The notes under the pieces: model-generated
The model's input: only the letters and a program-made list of their open reading frames with translations
Told to the model about the DNA's origin: nothing
Databases searched by the model: none
DNA from: Henriciella sp.
GTDB lineage: Bacteria; Pseudomonadota; Alphaproteobacteria; Caulobacterales; Hyphomonadaceae
Length of the DNA: 64,000 nucleotides
Assembly: GCA_013213785.1 (NCBI GenBank)
Contig: JABSPZ010000010.1
Location: 62,001-126,000, forward strand
Reading direction: 5' to 3'
Translations under genes and position numbers: made by a program
Part shown: positions 46,602-54,765 of the stretch, piece by piece
Numbering within the stretch: position 1 is the stretch's first letter
How the letters are laid out: each line of letters begins with the position of its first letter

Positions 46602-48641
46602 ATGTCGCATCAATTGAAGATCGCTTTCTTAGCGCTTTTAGCTTTCATGACGGCTCCATTGGCGATCAGCCAGGTGGATCCAGACCTGCCGGCTTTGCCC
46701 GTCTTAGATCCAGACCGCGTCCACTCGAACTGGCTCGATTTCGAGCCGGAATTCACCCCCTATGTCTGCCCTTTCCACGCGCAGGCGCCGGACTATGATC
46801 CGGAAGAGTTTCGCTGCGGGTACGTGCTCGTCCCAGAGGATCGCACCAAGCCGGATAGCCGCCTGATCAAGCTGTCTGTGCTGAAGATCCAATCGACTTC
46901 AGAAAATCCAGAGCGCCGCGCCGTGATGCGTCTCACAGGCGGTCCAGGTGGGCCATCGCTCGGTGCGGGCCGGATCTATGCCTATCAAGGCGCCAACACG
47001 AAAGAGTTTCGTGAGGTCGCGGACCTCATCTTTTTTGACCAACGCGGCATCGGGTACTCAGAGGGTCACTTCTGCCGCGCCGTCCCGCGCAATTTCCAGT
47101 TCGGTGTGCCGATCGAAGAGGGTGTCGAGCGCTCTAAAGTTGCGTTTGAGAAATGCCTTGAAGAAGCGCGGGCGCGCGGGATCGAAGTGGACGGCTATAC
47201 GACCTGGCAGAATGCCCTTGATGTTCGCGATATTCGCATCGCCCTCGGCTATGATCAGTGGACCTTGTTCGGCGTCTCTTATGGCACTTCGCTCGGTCAA
47301 GCGATCCTGCACGTCGATGAAGAAGGCGTGCGCGCTGCAATCCTAGACAGCGTCGTCCCCGCAACACCGCTGGAGACTGGTGGTTGGGAAGCAACGGCCT
47401 ACGGATTTAGCTCGGCCTTGAACGCATTGGACGCAGACTGCGCCGCCGATCCCGCCTGTGCGCGCGATGTTGGCAGCTTTCGAGAGCGCTTTATCAAGAC
47501 GTTCGAAGCCTATGACGCTGATCCAATCATCATGGACTCAATGGACCCAGGGTCCGCCCTCAATGGAACTGTGGTCTTAGACGGCGACCTCGCAGGCGGC
47601 GCGGTCTTCCAGGCGCTTTATTCGGAAACACTTTATGCCGACTTCCCCAGCCTTCTGACCGCGCTTGAATCTCGTGATGTAGAAGCAATCGAAGCCTATT
47701 TCGAAGTCTTGGGTCGCCCCATCGATCATGCCGCCGGCAATGGGCTGGAACTGGTCGCCAATTGCCGGGGTGCGATTAAAGTCTCGGAAGAGCAATTTGC
47801 CGAGATGCGCCGCGCCGAACCGCAACTTTCAAACTGGACCGATACGGTGGGCTGGGTTGAAGTCTGCGACGCGGTTTACGACCTCGGACCCGATCCAACA
47901 GTAAAGCGTGTCGTCACGGACGTTCCGATCCTCGTCGCAGCCGGGACTGCCGATCCGATCACACCGCCAAACTATAGCCAGTCCATCATGTCGGACCTTG
48001 CGAATGGTCAGTATGTTGAATTCCCACATACCGGGCATGGCGCACTATTCAGCCACTCGCCCGGGTGCGGTCAGGACCTTTGGGTCGCCTTTGTGAAAGA
48101 TCCGATGGCAGAGCTCGACACATCGTGCCTTGCAGATGTGACCGCGCCCAAATTCCTGACCCGCCTGATCGAAACCAAAGCGCCATATAAGTTCGCGCGC
48201 GGCCTTCAGTCTGGGGCATATCCATATGGCGCCATCCTCGCGGCGGTTCTGCTTGCAATCAGCGTCATCATGTTCCCGCTTGGCTGGACCGCTCGCAAGC
48301 TTCAAGGCTTGAACGCGCCAGCGATGCGCCATTCGCGTGCGATCACTTGGGGCGGCGCCCTGTTCACATTGGGCGGCCTCGCTTGGGCGATCACGCAGAT
48401 TCTCGCGACCGCAACCCAGCATCCAATGGCGCTGCCGCTCGGTGTCTTGCCCTCAACCGGTTTGGCGTTCTGGCTTGGCTTGATCGGCTTTGCGCTGACC
48501 GCGTTTGCGCTCTATCGCGGCGCGACCAGCGAAGGTTTCGGACGGCGCCAGCTCGGCGCATCCATCGGCCTCGTGGTGACCTGCCTTGCAGCGCTCGGCG
48601 CCCTCATCTTCCTATTTTCCCTTGGCATAGGACCTTTTTAA
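46602..48641 (+). CDS. S33-type alpha/beta-hydrolase with C-terminal membrane helices
   Basis: A 679-residue protein. A signal peptide (about residues 1-24) leads into an S33 peptidase-like domain: YVLVPEDRTKPDSRLIKLSV, RLTGGPGGPSLGAG (oxyanion), DLIFFDQRGIGYSEG, the nucleophile elbow TLFGVSYGTSLGQAIL near residue 227, VAAGTADPITPPNYS (acid) near 446, and FPHTGHGAL (His) near 466. After about residue 535 come four hydrophobic segments separated by short loops, which are absent from ordinary tripeptidyl aminopeptidases. It is thus probably an inner-membrane enzyme with a periplasmic hydrolase domain. Confidence 0.85.
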   Translation: MSHQLKIAFLALLAFMTAPLAISQVDPDLPALPVLDPDRVHSNWLDFEPEFTPYVCPFHAQAPDYDPEEFRCGYVLVPEDRTKPDSRLIKLSVLKIQSTSENPERRAVMRLTGGPGGPSLGAGRIYAYQGANTKEFREVADLIFFDQRGIGYSEGHFCRAVPRNFQFGVPIEEGVERSKVAFEKCLEEARARGIEVDGYTTWQNALDVRDIRIALGYDQWTLFGVSYGTSLGQAILHVDEEGVRAAILDSVVPATPLETGGWEATAYGFSSALNALDADCAADPACARDVGSFRERFIKTFEAYDADPIIMDSMDPGSALNGTVVLDGDLAGGAVFQALYSETLYADFPSLLTALESRDVEAIEAYFEVLGRPIDHAAGNGLELVANCRGAIKVSEEQFAEMRRAEPQLSNWTDTVGWVEVCDAVYDLGPDPTVKRVVTDVPILVAAGTADPITPPNYSQSIMSDLANGQYVEFPHTGHGALFSHSPGCGQDLWVAFVKDPMAELDTSCLADVTAPKFLTRLIETKAPYKFARGLQSGAYPYGAILAAVLLAISVIMFPLGWTARKLQGLNAPAMRHSRAITWGGALFTLGGLAWAITQILATATQHPMALPLGVLPSTGLAFWLGLIGFALTAFALYRGATSEGFGRRQLGASIGLVVTCLAALGALIFLFSLGIGPF

Positions 48642-48644
48642 ACC

Positions 48645-49457
48645 GTGACCACTCCATTTGATATTACCAGCGTCCCCTATTCGCGTTTCACGTTTGAGCG
48701 CGATGGCCGTGTTTTGACGGCAGCGATCACATCGGATCACCCTGTAAACGGCGTCGATGCTGCCATGCATGAAGAGCTTGGCCGGGTCTTCACCGACCTG
48801 CAGCGGGACAGCGACAGTGATATCATCATTCTGACGGGCAAAGGCCGCGCTTTCTGTGCTGGCGGCGACTTCGATTGGTTCGATGAGCAAATCTCAGACC
48901 CGAGCAAGTTTCGCGACATTGCTTGGGAAGCCAAGCGGATCGTGACCTCGCTGCTCGACATGGAAAAGCCGATGATTTGCCGCCTGAATGGCGCGGCGGC
49001 GGGCCTCGGCGCCACGATTGCCCTGCTCTGCGATATGATCGTCTCAGACGACAAAGCGCTGATTGGCGATCCGCATGTCAAAGTCGGCCTGGTCGCGGGT
49101 GATGGCGGCGCGGTCATCTGGCCACAGCTGATCGGCTTCGCGAAAGCCAAAGAACTGTTGATGACCGGCGACCTGCTCACAGCGGCAGAAGCCAAAGAGC
49201 TCGGCCTCATAAATTACGCGGTTCCGACAGAAGAGCTCGATGCCAAAGTCGGGGAACTCGTTGCAAAGCTGCAAGGCAATCCGAAATGGGCTGTGCGCTG
49301 GACCAAAACCGTCGCGAACATCCCGCTGCGCGCCCTAGCCTCACAGATGATGGATGCGAGCGTCGGCTGGGAAAGCGTCTCCAATTATATGGATGACCGC
49401 AAAGAGGCCGTTGATGCCTTCCGCGAAAAGCGTAAGCCCAACTTGACCGGAAACTAG
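48645..49457 (+). CDS. Enoyl-CoA hydratase/isomerase family protein
   Basis: A 270-residue crotonase. Oxyanion-hole segments are LTGKGRAFCAGGDFDWFDEQ near residue 65 and NGAAAGLGATIALLCDMIVS near 115, followed by GLVAGDGGAVIWPQLIGFAK near 147, where an Asp occupies the position before GG. It starts at a GTG 3 nt after the preceding gene and is followed after 3 nt by a second crotonase gene. It probably acts in acyl-CoA degradation. Confidence 0.9.
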   Translation: MTTPFDITSVPYSRFTFERDGRVLTAAITSDHPVNGVDAAMHEELGRVFTDLQRDSDSDIIILTGKGRAFCAGGDFDWFDEQISDPSKFRDIAWEAKRIVTSLLDMEKPMICRLNGAAAGLGATIALLCDMIVSDDKALIGDPHVKVGLVAGDGGAVIWPQLIGFAKAKELLMTGDLLTAAEAKELGLINYAVPTEELDAKVGELVAKLQGNPKWAVRWTKTVANIPLRALASQMMDASVGWESVSNYMDDRKEAVDAFREKRKPNLTGN

Positions 49458-49460
49458 GCC

Positions 49461-50221
49461 ATGGCAGATCTGGTACGTGTTGACCGCCAAGGCCCGGTTC
49501 AGATCATCACGATCAACCGTCCAGAAGCACGCAATGCGGTGAACCCGGAAACGGCAGCACAGTTGCGCGCAGCATTTGAGCAGGGCGAGGCGGATGATGA
49601 TGTCCTGGTCCATATCCTCACCGGTGCCGAGGGCCATTTTTGCGCGGGCGCTGACTTGAAAGCCGTTGCGGAGCGCGCGCGTTTTGAACGTGAAGCCCCG
49701 ATGGGCCCGACCTGGCTTGACCTAACAAAACCCTCCATCGCCGCGGTCGAAGGAAATGCTGTCGCGGGCGGGCTGGAGCTGGCCATTATGTGCGATCTTC
49801 GCGTCGCCAGTGCGGCAGCGACGTTCGGGGTCTACTGCCGCCGGTGGGGCGTGCCATTGATCGATGGCGGGACGGTGCGCCTCCCGCGCTTGATTGGTCA
49901 GTCGCGCGCCATGGACATGATCCTAACCGGGCGCGGTGTTGGCGCCGAAGAAGCTTTGTCGTTTGGTCTCGCAAACCGCGTTGTGCCGGAAGGCGACGCG
50001 CTGGCAGAAGCGGTGAAACTGGCTGAGCAAATCGCGGCCTTTCCACAGGGTGTATGCGGAATGACCGCATCAGCTCGATGCAGCAATGGTTGTTGCCGAT
50101 GGATGAAGCGCTAAAATTCGAAGCCGAAATCGGACTGGACTCCCTAAGAGCTGGCGCAAGTTCTGGCGCCGCCCGGTTCGCCGGCGGCAAAGGTCGCGGC
50201 GGCGATTTCGGCGATATTTAG
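49461..50221 (+). pseudogene. Enoyl-CoA hydratase/isomerase gene with a frameshift near 50050
   Basis: The first frame gives a good crotonase: INRPEARNAVNPETAAQLRA, LTGAEGHFCAGADLKAVAER (oxyanion) near residue 55, GNAVAGGLELAIMCDLRVAS near 97, GVPLIDGGTVRLPRLIGQSR and GLANRVVPEGDALAEA. After FPQG at about residue 198 the frame becomes nonsense (GVCGMTASARCSNGC) and ends at 50114. In another frame the expected C-terminus continues (CMRNDRISSMQQWLLPMDEA, GGDFGDI) to a TAG at 50219-50221. One missing base around 50048-50052 explains this. Either a real loss of function or a sequencing error. Confidence 0.88.
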
Positions 50222-50228
50222 CGCAAAC

Positions 50229-50258
50229 GAAAAACGCGCGACCGAACAGGCCGCGCGT
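50229..50258 (-). terminator. Rho-independent terminator of the UrcA gene
   Basis: Stem ACGCGCG/CGCGCGT (50234-50240 with 50252-50258). On the minus strand it is followed by TTTTTCG, so it ends the UrcA-family gene. Confidence 0.8.
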
Positions 50259-50278
50259 CTTTGTGGGAGGAAAGCGTT

Positions 50279-50602
50279 TTAGCTTTTGACGCGAATACCG
50301 CTTTTCTGAGCAAGGCGGATGACCTCTGGGGCTTCTAACGCATCGACGACATCGGCGATCATCGCTTTTTGACAGGCGCGGCGTGCATTCATCCGTGCCG
50401 CGATATAGTGGCTGCCCGCTTCGATCTTACAGGCGGTCCAAGCTTGGCTGCGGATGCTTTGATAAATCTCTTCCGCAGGCGCATCTAAATCGACGGTGAT
50501 ATCGACGGTTTCAGGAGCCGGCTGTTCGTCAGCAAGGGCGGGTGTGAAGCTTAGAGCAGTGAGGCCAAAAGCAATCGCGGCAAGTGTTCTGGGAGTACGC
50601 AT
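50279..50602 (-). CDS. UrcA family protein
   Basis: A 107-residue exported protein: signal peptide MRTPRTLAAIAFGLTALSFT with cleavage near ALA-DE, then a short domain with two cysteines (AWTACKIEA and ARRACQKAM) that may form a disulfide, and VVDALEAPEVIRLAQKSG near the end. This matches the UrcA family of periplasmic proteins in Caulobacterales and relatives, whose role is unknown. It is a single gene with its own terminator. Confidence 0.8.
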   Translation of the reverse strand: MRTPRTLAAIAFGLTALSFTPALADEQPAPETVDITVDLDAPAEEIYQSIRSQAWTACKIEAGSHYIAARMNARRACQKAMIADVVDALEAPEVIRLAQKSGIRVKS

Positions 50603-50741
50603 AGTTGAGGTTCCTTTTTTTGTTTGGTGCAGATCTTTGCTGCGAGATCAGATCACCAAAAATTCGGACCGAAAGCTCCGCAATCGCGAAAATGAATGCC
50701 ATTTTTTGAAATTGAGATGCCTTTTTTGGAATTGATCAGGT

Positions 50742-50770
50742 TTGACGCGCGGTCGGTTCTCACCTATGTG
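50742..50770 (+). promoter_or_regulatory. Sigma70-type promoter of metA
   Basis: TTGACG at 50742-50747, a 17-nt spacer and TATGTG at 50765-50770. The predicted start (about 50777) falls just at the beginning of the SAM-II riboswitch. Confidence 0.6.
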
Positions 50771-50780
50771 AGCGTCCTCT

Positions 50781-50832
50781 GTGGTGATTTGGCCGGTCGG
50801 CTTGCAGCCACGTTAAACAAGTCGCTAAAAGG
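50781..50832 (+). promoter_or_regulatory. SAM-II riboswitch upstream of metA
   Basis: The stretch contains the conserved SAM-II elements in order: GTGATTTGGCC, CGGCTTGCAGCC, ACGTTAAACAA and GTCGCTAAAA, which form an H-type pseudoknot around S-adenosylmethionine. SAM-II is known from alphaproteobacterial methionine genes, where binding hides the ribosome site. Here it lies 73 nt before the metA ATG and just after a sigma70-type promoter, so SAM should shut off metA. Confidence 0.88.
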
Positions 50833-50904
50833 CCGTGCGGAGACTGATTGGGACTTGATCCTTCCGCCCTTCCTGACAGCGATAAGATGAAACTGGAGAG
50901 GCAT

Positions 50905-51822
50905 ATGCCGATCAAAATTCCAGATACGTTGCCCGCGCGCGGCACGCTGATTGAAGAAGGCGTTGCGGTCTTGTCGGACTCAGATGCGATCCGCCAGGAT
51001 ATCCGGCCCTTGCAAATTGGGCTGCTCAACCTGATGCCGAATAAAATCCGGACCGAGACGCAAATCGCGCGCTTGATCGGCGCCAGCCCCCTGCAGATTG
51101 AAATGACATTGGTCATGGTCGGTGGTCACATACCGAAAAATACCAGCCAGGATCACCTGATCAGTTTCTATCAAAACTGGGACGCGGTGAAGCATCGCAA
51201 GTTTGATGGCTTCATCATTACCGGTGCACCGATTGAGACCCTGCCCTTTGAAGACGTGACCTATTGGGATGAACTGACCCAGATCTTTGAATGGACCCGC
51301 ACACATGTGCATTCCAGCTTCTTCATTTGTTGGGGCGCAATGGCCGCGGCCTATCACTTCCACGGCGTCCCGAAACATCAACTCGCGGACAAGGCGTTTG
51401 GCGTTTATCGTCACCGTAATCTTGCGCCAGCCTCGCCATATCTCTCAGGCTTCAGCGACGATTTTCAAATTCCGGTCTCTCGGTGGACGGAAGTGCGCGC
51501 CGCAGACATCGCCAAAGCACCTGATCTAAAGATCTTGATGGATAGCGACTTTACCGGCCCGTGCTTGCTATCAGATGCGCAGGCGAGAAGTCTCTATTGC
51601 TTCAACCATATCGAGTACGACTCCACCTCCCTGAAAGAAGAGTATGATCGCGACGTCGCGGCTGGCAAACCGATCAAGCCTCCGCATGGCTATTTCCCAG
51701 GCGACGATGTCACCATCGCCCCGCAAAACCGTTGGCGTAGCCATGCCCATCTTTTGTTCGGGAACTGGATCAATCAGGTCTATCAGACCGTGCCCTATGA
51801 CAGCGAGACAATTGGCCGGTAG
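50905..51822 (+). CDS. metA: Homoserine O-acyltransferase MetA, probably acetyl-CoA-using
   Basis: Activates homoserine for methionine synthesis. About 305 residues from the ATG at 50905 ([15 protein letters not shown]), with GGAGAGG just upstream. The catalytic cysteine is in [19 protein letters not shown] near residue 142 and the His/Glu pair in [16 protein letters not shown] near 235. The specificity loop reads [16 protein letters not shown]; the Glu after GAPI is the residue linked to acetyl-CoA use in Bacillus MetA, whereas E. coli has Gly and uses succinyl-CoA. Regulated by the SAM-II riboswitch upstream. Confidence 0.94.
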   Translation: MPIKIPDTLPARGTLIEEGVAVLSDSDAIRQDIRPLQIGLLNLMPNKIRTETQIARLIGASPLQIEMTLVMVGGHIPKNTSQDHLISFYQNWDAVKHRKFDGFIITGAPIETLPFEDVTYWDELTQIFEWTRTHVHSSFFICWGAMAAAYHFHGVPKHQLADKAFGVYRHRNLAPASPYLSGFSDDFQIPVSRWTEVRAADIAKAPDLKILMDSDFTGPCLLSDAQARSLYCFNHIEYDSTSLKEEYDRDVAAGKPIKPPHGYFPGDDVTIAPQNRWRSHAHLLFGNWINQVYQTVPYDSETIGR

Positions 51823-51927
51823 CGCGCCTCTGTCCGGACACAGTTCTGCGTGCACCCGGACGAAGATTTTCTTGTCGATCTACCCATCGCCGATTAGCGA
51901 TGGTGCAATTTCTGGCAGGAATTGAAC

Positions 51928-52521
51928 ATGACTGACGCCCCCGATCTATGCCCCAAGAAAACTGAGACGATCTAGGTTCGCGTTCCTCATGAGGTGAAAG
52001 TCGAACTCAAGCGACGGGCGGATGCGGACAAGACAACCATCAGTGAAATCGTCAGAGGGTTCATTGCGCAGTATCTAACATCCGCTACTCCCGTGAAGCC
52101 CCAACAACGGGTGCCTCTTGCTTGGCTCGGATCGGATATCGTCGCCGTTATCGTTCTGGGATTGGGATCTTCGATGCTCGCAACGGCCGACACCATTTCA
52201 TTGAAACTCGATGGGGCGTTCAGAGATGCAAATGAGGAGTCTTATCGTTCTGCTATCTTCAGCTCTCCCATTCGAGTGAGCCCTGGCGAAGAGCAATCCA
52301 TCGTCGTGGGCGATGAGGACTTTCGCATCTCGCTCGTCGCGACGGAGACCGAAGACGATGCGTATTACATTCGTATTTCGATTTTCAATGATACCGCGCT
52401 GGAGAGTGAACCGGTCGCGACGCCTGGCCTCATCATTTCAAAAGATTCGGCTGGAACGATCGACATCAATTCGGAACTTGGAAAATCCTATATGATGACA
52501 GTTGAGGTCGCGGGTTATTAG
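51928..52521 (+). pseudogene. Ribbon-helix-helix protein with membrane helix, interrupted by in-frame TAG
   Basis: From the ATG at 51928 (AGGAATTG upstream) 15 codons run to a TAG at 51973-51975; the same frame then continues to 52521. Reading through gives ETI-stop-VRVPHEVKVELKRRADAD, KTTISEIVRGFIAQYL, an RHH DNA-binding domain whose first strand is split by the stop. After it come a hydrophobic helix (DIVAVIVLGLGSSMLATAD, about residues 68-88) and a beta-rich C-terminal domain of about 100 residues. A GTG at 51994 could start a shorter product, but it would lose the RHH strand. Either a broken gene or one that needs readthrough. Confidence 0.65.
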
Positions 52522-52531
52522 TTAGGGCGTC

Positions 52532-52927
52532 ATGTCCCCCCTCACCCCCGAACTCTACGTCTCTGACCTCAATGCCAGCTTAGACTTCTATTGCGGCCTG
52601 CTTGGGTTCGAAGTGGAGTATGAGCGTCTTGAGGAGCGGTTTGCTTGCCTCAAGCGCGGCGGCGTCTCGCTGATACTGGAGGAACCGATTGGGCGAACGT
52701 GGCTCGCCGGGCCGCTTGAACCACCCTTTGGACGCGGCTTGAATTTGCAAATCATGGTTGAGGATGTTCGCGCGCTCTACGCGGCGTGCGAGGGCACAGG
52801 CGCGAACATCTTTCTTCCCCTCGAGACCAAAGCCTACCAGCGACGCGACGACACGGTTTCACAGACGCAATTTGTTGTGCAAGACCCAGACGGTTACCTG
52901 ATCAGACTCGCGCAAATCGAGGCCTGA
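52532..52927 (+). CDS. VOC family protein (glyoxalase/bleomycin-resistance type)
   Basis: A 131-residue protein with the paired beta-alpha-beta-beta-beta repeats of the vicinal oxygen chelate fold: LYVSDLNASLDFYCGLLGFE at the N-terminus and FVVQDPDGYLIRLAQ at the C-terminus, with GLNLQIMVEDVRALYAACEG between. It lies 10 nt after the interrupted RHH gene and 18 nt before an acyl-CoA dehydrogenase. No specific reaction can be assigned. Confidence 0.85.
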   Translation: MSPLTPELYVSDLNASLDFYCGLLGFEVEYERLEERFACLKRGGVSLILEEPIGRTWLAGPLEPPFGRGLNLQIMVEDVRALYAACEGTGANIFLPLETKAYQRRDDTVSQTQFVVQDPDGYLIRLAQIEA

Positions 52928-52945
52928 CGCATAAGAGATTTAGAG

Positions 52946-54106
52946 ATGAGCTATTTCGCGAACGAACCTGACCATATCACTGAAATTCGGCGCCAGCTTC
53001 AGCGCTTTGTAAGCGAGCATGCGCCGCGCGAAAAGCGCCGAGAATGGGACCGCGAAAGCACTTGGCCGCGAGATACGTTCAAGCAGATCGCCGAGATGGG
53101 CCTGATCGGCCTCACCATTCCGGAAGAATATGGCGGCATGGGCCAGGATATTATCGGCGCGACCGCGGTCATCGACGAGCTCTGCCAGGCCGGAGCCTTT
53201 CTCGCAGGGCCTTACATTCACGCCGCCTTCTATGGCGGGATGAACCTCGCCGAAAATGGCTCGGAGGAACAAAAAGCTGAGTTCCTTCCAAAGCTCGCAA
53301 ACGGCGAGATGTTCCTTTGCTACGGCCTCTCCGAACCAAATGTTGGCGGCGACCTCGCGAGTGTTGAAACGCGCAGCGCGATGGAAGGCGACGAGATCGT
53401 CGTGAATGGCGCAAAGCGTTGGTGCACCGGCGCCGACTGGTCCGACTATATCTATTGTCTGACCCGATCTGGCCCGCCTGAGGATCGCTATAAGAATCTC
53501 ACTTTCTTGCTTATCCCGACCAATGCGCCGGGCGTGACGATGCAAGCGATTGAGCATTCTAATCTGCGCTACACCAAATCCATGGATGTCTATTTCGACA
53601 ATGTCCGCCTGCCAAAATCCGCAATTGTTGGCGGCGAAGCGAATTGGAACAAAGGCTGGAAATTGCTGGCAGGCCGCGCGCTCGATGTAGAGAAGATCGA
53701 GATAACGGCTGTGGCTTACGGCATCGCGCGCGCAGCGGTCGAAGAGGCCTGGCAATATTCGCAAGAGCGCGAGCAATTCGGCAAGCCAATCTCGCAGCAC
53801 CAAGCGATCCGCCATAAGCTCGTCACCGCGCGCACGAAACTGCAAGCGGCGAAACATATGCTTTATCACGGCGCCTATCTCGCGCAGACAGGGCAGCCCT
53901 GCAGCATCGAAACCTCCATGGCGAAACTGTTCGTTGCCGATACGGCCGTCGAAATCGCGACGACCTGTCAGCAAGTCATGGGCGCGTATGCTCTGTCAGA
54001 CGCCTATGACATGGAGCGACATATCCGAGATCTCCTGGGGATGCCGATCGTTGGTGGGTCTTCGGATATGCAGAAGAACAATCTCGCCAGCCTGATGCGG
54101 CTTTAA
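52946..54106 (+). CDS. Acyl-CoA dehydrogenase family protein
   Basis: FAD-dependent acyl-CoA oxidation, 386 residues. The N-terminal helical domain (LIGLTIPEEYGGMGQDIIGA) is followed by the FAD/substrate block CYGLSEPNVGGDLASVETRS near residue 130, GAKRWCTGADWSDYIYCL, and the C-terminal REQFGKPISQHQAIRHKL near 275. At the position where many family members have the catalytic Glu (YEG-type) the sequence reads PIVGGSSDMQKNNLA, so the base is not obvious. Context (crotonases, monooxygenases) suggests a catabolic role. Confidence 0.9.
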   Translation: MSYFANEPDHITEIRRQLQRFVSEHAPREKRREWDRESTWPRDTFKQIAEMGLIGLTIPEEYGGMGQDIIGATAVIDELCQAGAFLAGPYIHAAFYGGMNLAENGSEEQKAEFLPKLANGEMFLCYGLSEPNVGGDLASVETRSAMEGDEIVVNGAKRWCTGADWSDYIYCLTRSGPPEDRYKNLTFLLIPTNAPGVTMQAIEHSNLRYTKSMDVYFDNVRLPKSAIVGGEANWNKGWKLLAGRALDVEKIEITAVAYGIARAAVEEAWQYSQEREQFGKPISQHQAIRHKLVTARTKLQAAKHMLYHGAYLAQTGQPCSIETSMAKLFVADTAVEIATTCQQVMGAYALSDAYDMERHIRDLLGMPIVGGSSDMQKNNLASLMRL

Positions 54107-54186
54107 AAATCGCGATCTCGAGATGGGAATTCCTTGCGAGCTTGTTCGCTGCGTGCTGAACTGTTCGAGACTTTGAAGAGTTAAGC

Positions 54187-54765
54187 ATGGAACTTTCAGC
54201 GCCTGGACTACAGAACGCAATAGTTCGCTTAGACCCGATCACGGAAGCGCATCGGGAGGTCATCTTTGACTCCAAAATTGAGGACTCCATTTGGAAATGG
54301 ATGCCCGCTCTGCGCGGCGGCAGCACGCTCAAGAATTACTTCAAATTCGTCCTCTACCTACAGAAGTCTGGCGACATGGCCACGTTCGTTTTGTTCCGCC
54401 AAAGCGATGGCGCCTTCGCAGGCGTCACGGGCTTCAATGAGATCAACAAAATCCATCGCCGGGTGCGAAATGCTTTGGCGTGGCACCCTCCATCGTTGGC
54501 GACGCAGGAGCTGTATCAGGCGGCGCAACTGGCGATGATCGAGCGCGCTTATGCATGGCGGGCCAAACGGATCGAGTGGCAAGTGAACACCAATAATGAC
54601 TTCATCCTAGAGGGATTGTCCGCGATCCGCCCGACGCAAGAAGCGGTCTTTCGCAATTTCGAGCGCACAGCCGACGGGGTTTGGGTGGATAAGGCCGTGT
54701 TCTCGCTCACCCGCCCAGAAATGGTTGGAGTGGTTGCCCGACTGAAACAGTCGCTGGCCTGTTAA
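54187..54765 (+). CDS. GNAT family N-acetyltransferase
   Basis: A 192-residue protein with the RimJ/RimL-like order: ENAIVRL-type first strand (LQNAIVRLDPITEAHREVIF), FVLFRQSDGAFAGVTGFNEI, and WHPPSLATQELYQAAQLAMI near residue 97, then AKRIEWQVNTNNDFI and EAVFRNFERT. It probably transfers acetyl from acetyl-CoA to an amine; the target is unknown. Its stop overlaps the stop of the convergent P450 gene by 4 nt. Confidence 0.82.
   Translation: MELSAPGLQNAIVRLDPITEAHREVIFDSKIEDSIWKWMPALRGGSTLKNYFKFVLYLQKSGDMATFVLFRQSDGAFAGVTGFNEINKIHRRVRNALAWHPPSLATQELYQAAQLAMIERAYAWRAKRIEWQVNTNNDFILEGLSAIRPTQEAVFRNFERTADGVWVDKAVFSLTRPEMVGVVARLKQSLAC

Noticed and set aside
52940-53974. Long minus-strand frame (344 codons) opposite the acyl-CoA dehydrogenase
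   Set aside because: The plus strand matches a known enzyme along its whole length; the antisense product has no recognisable features.
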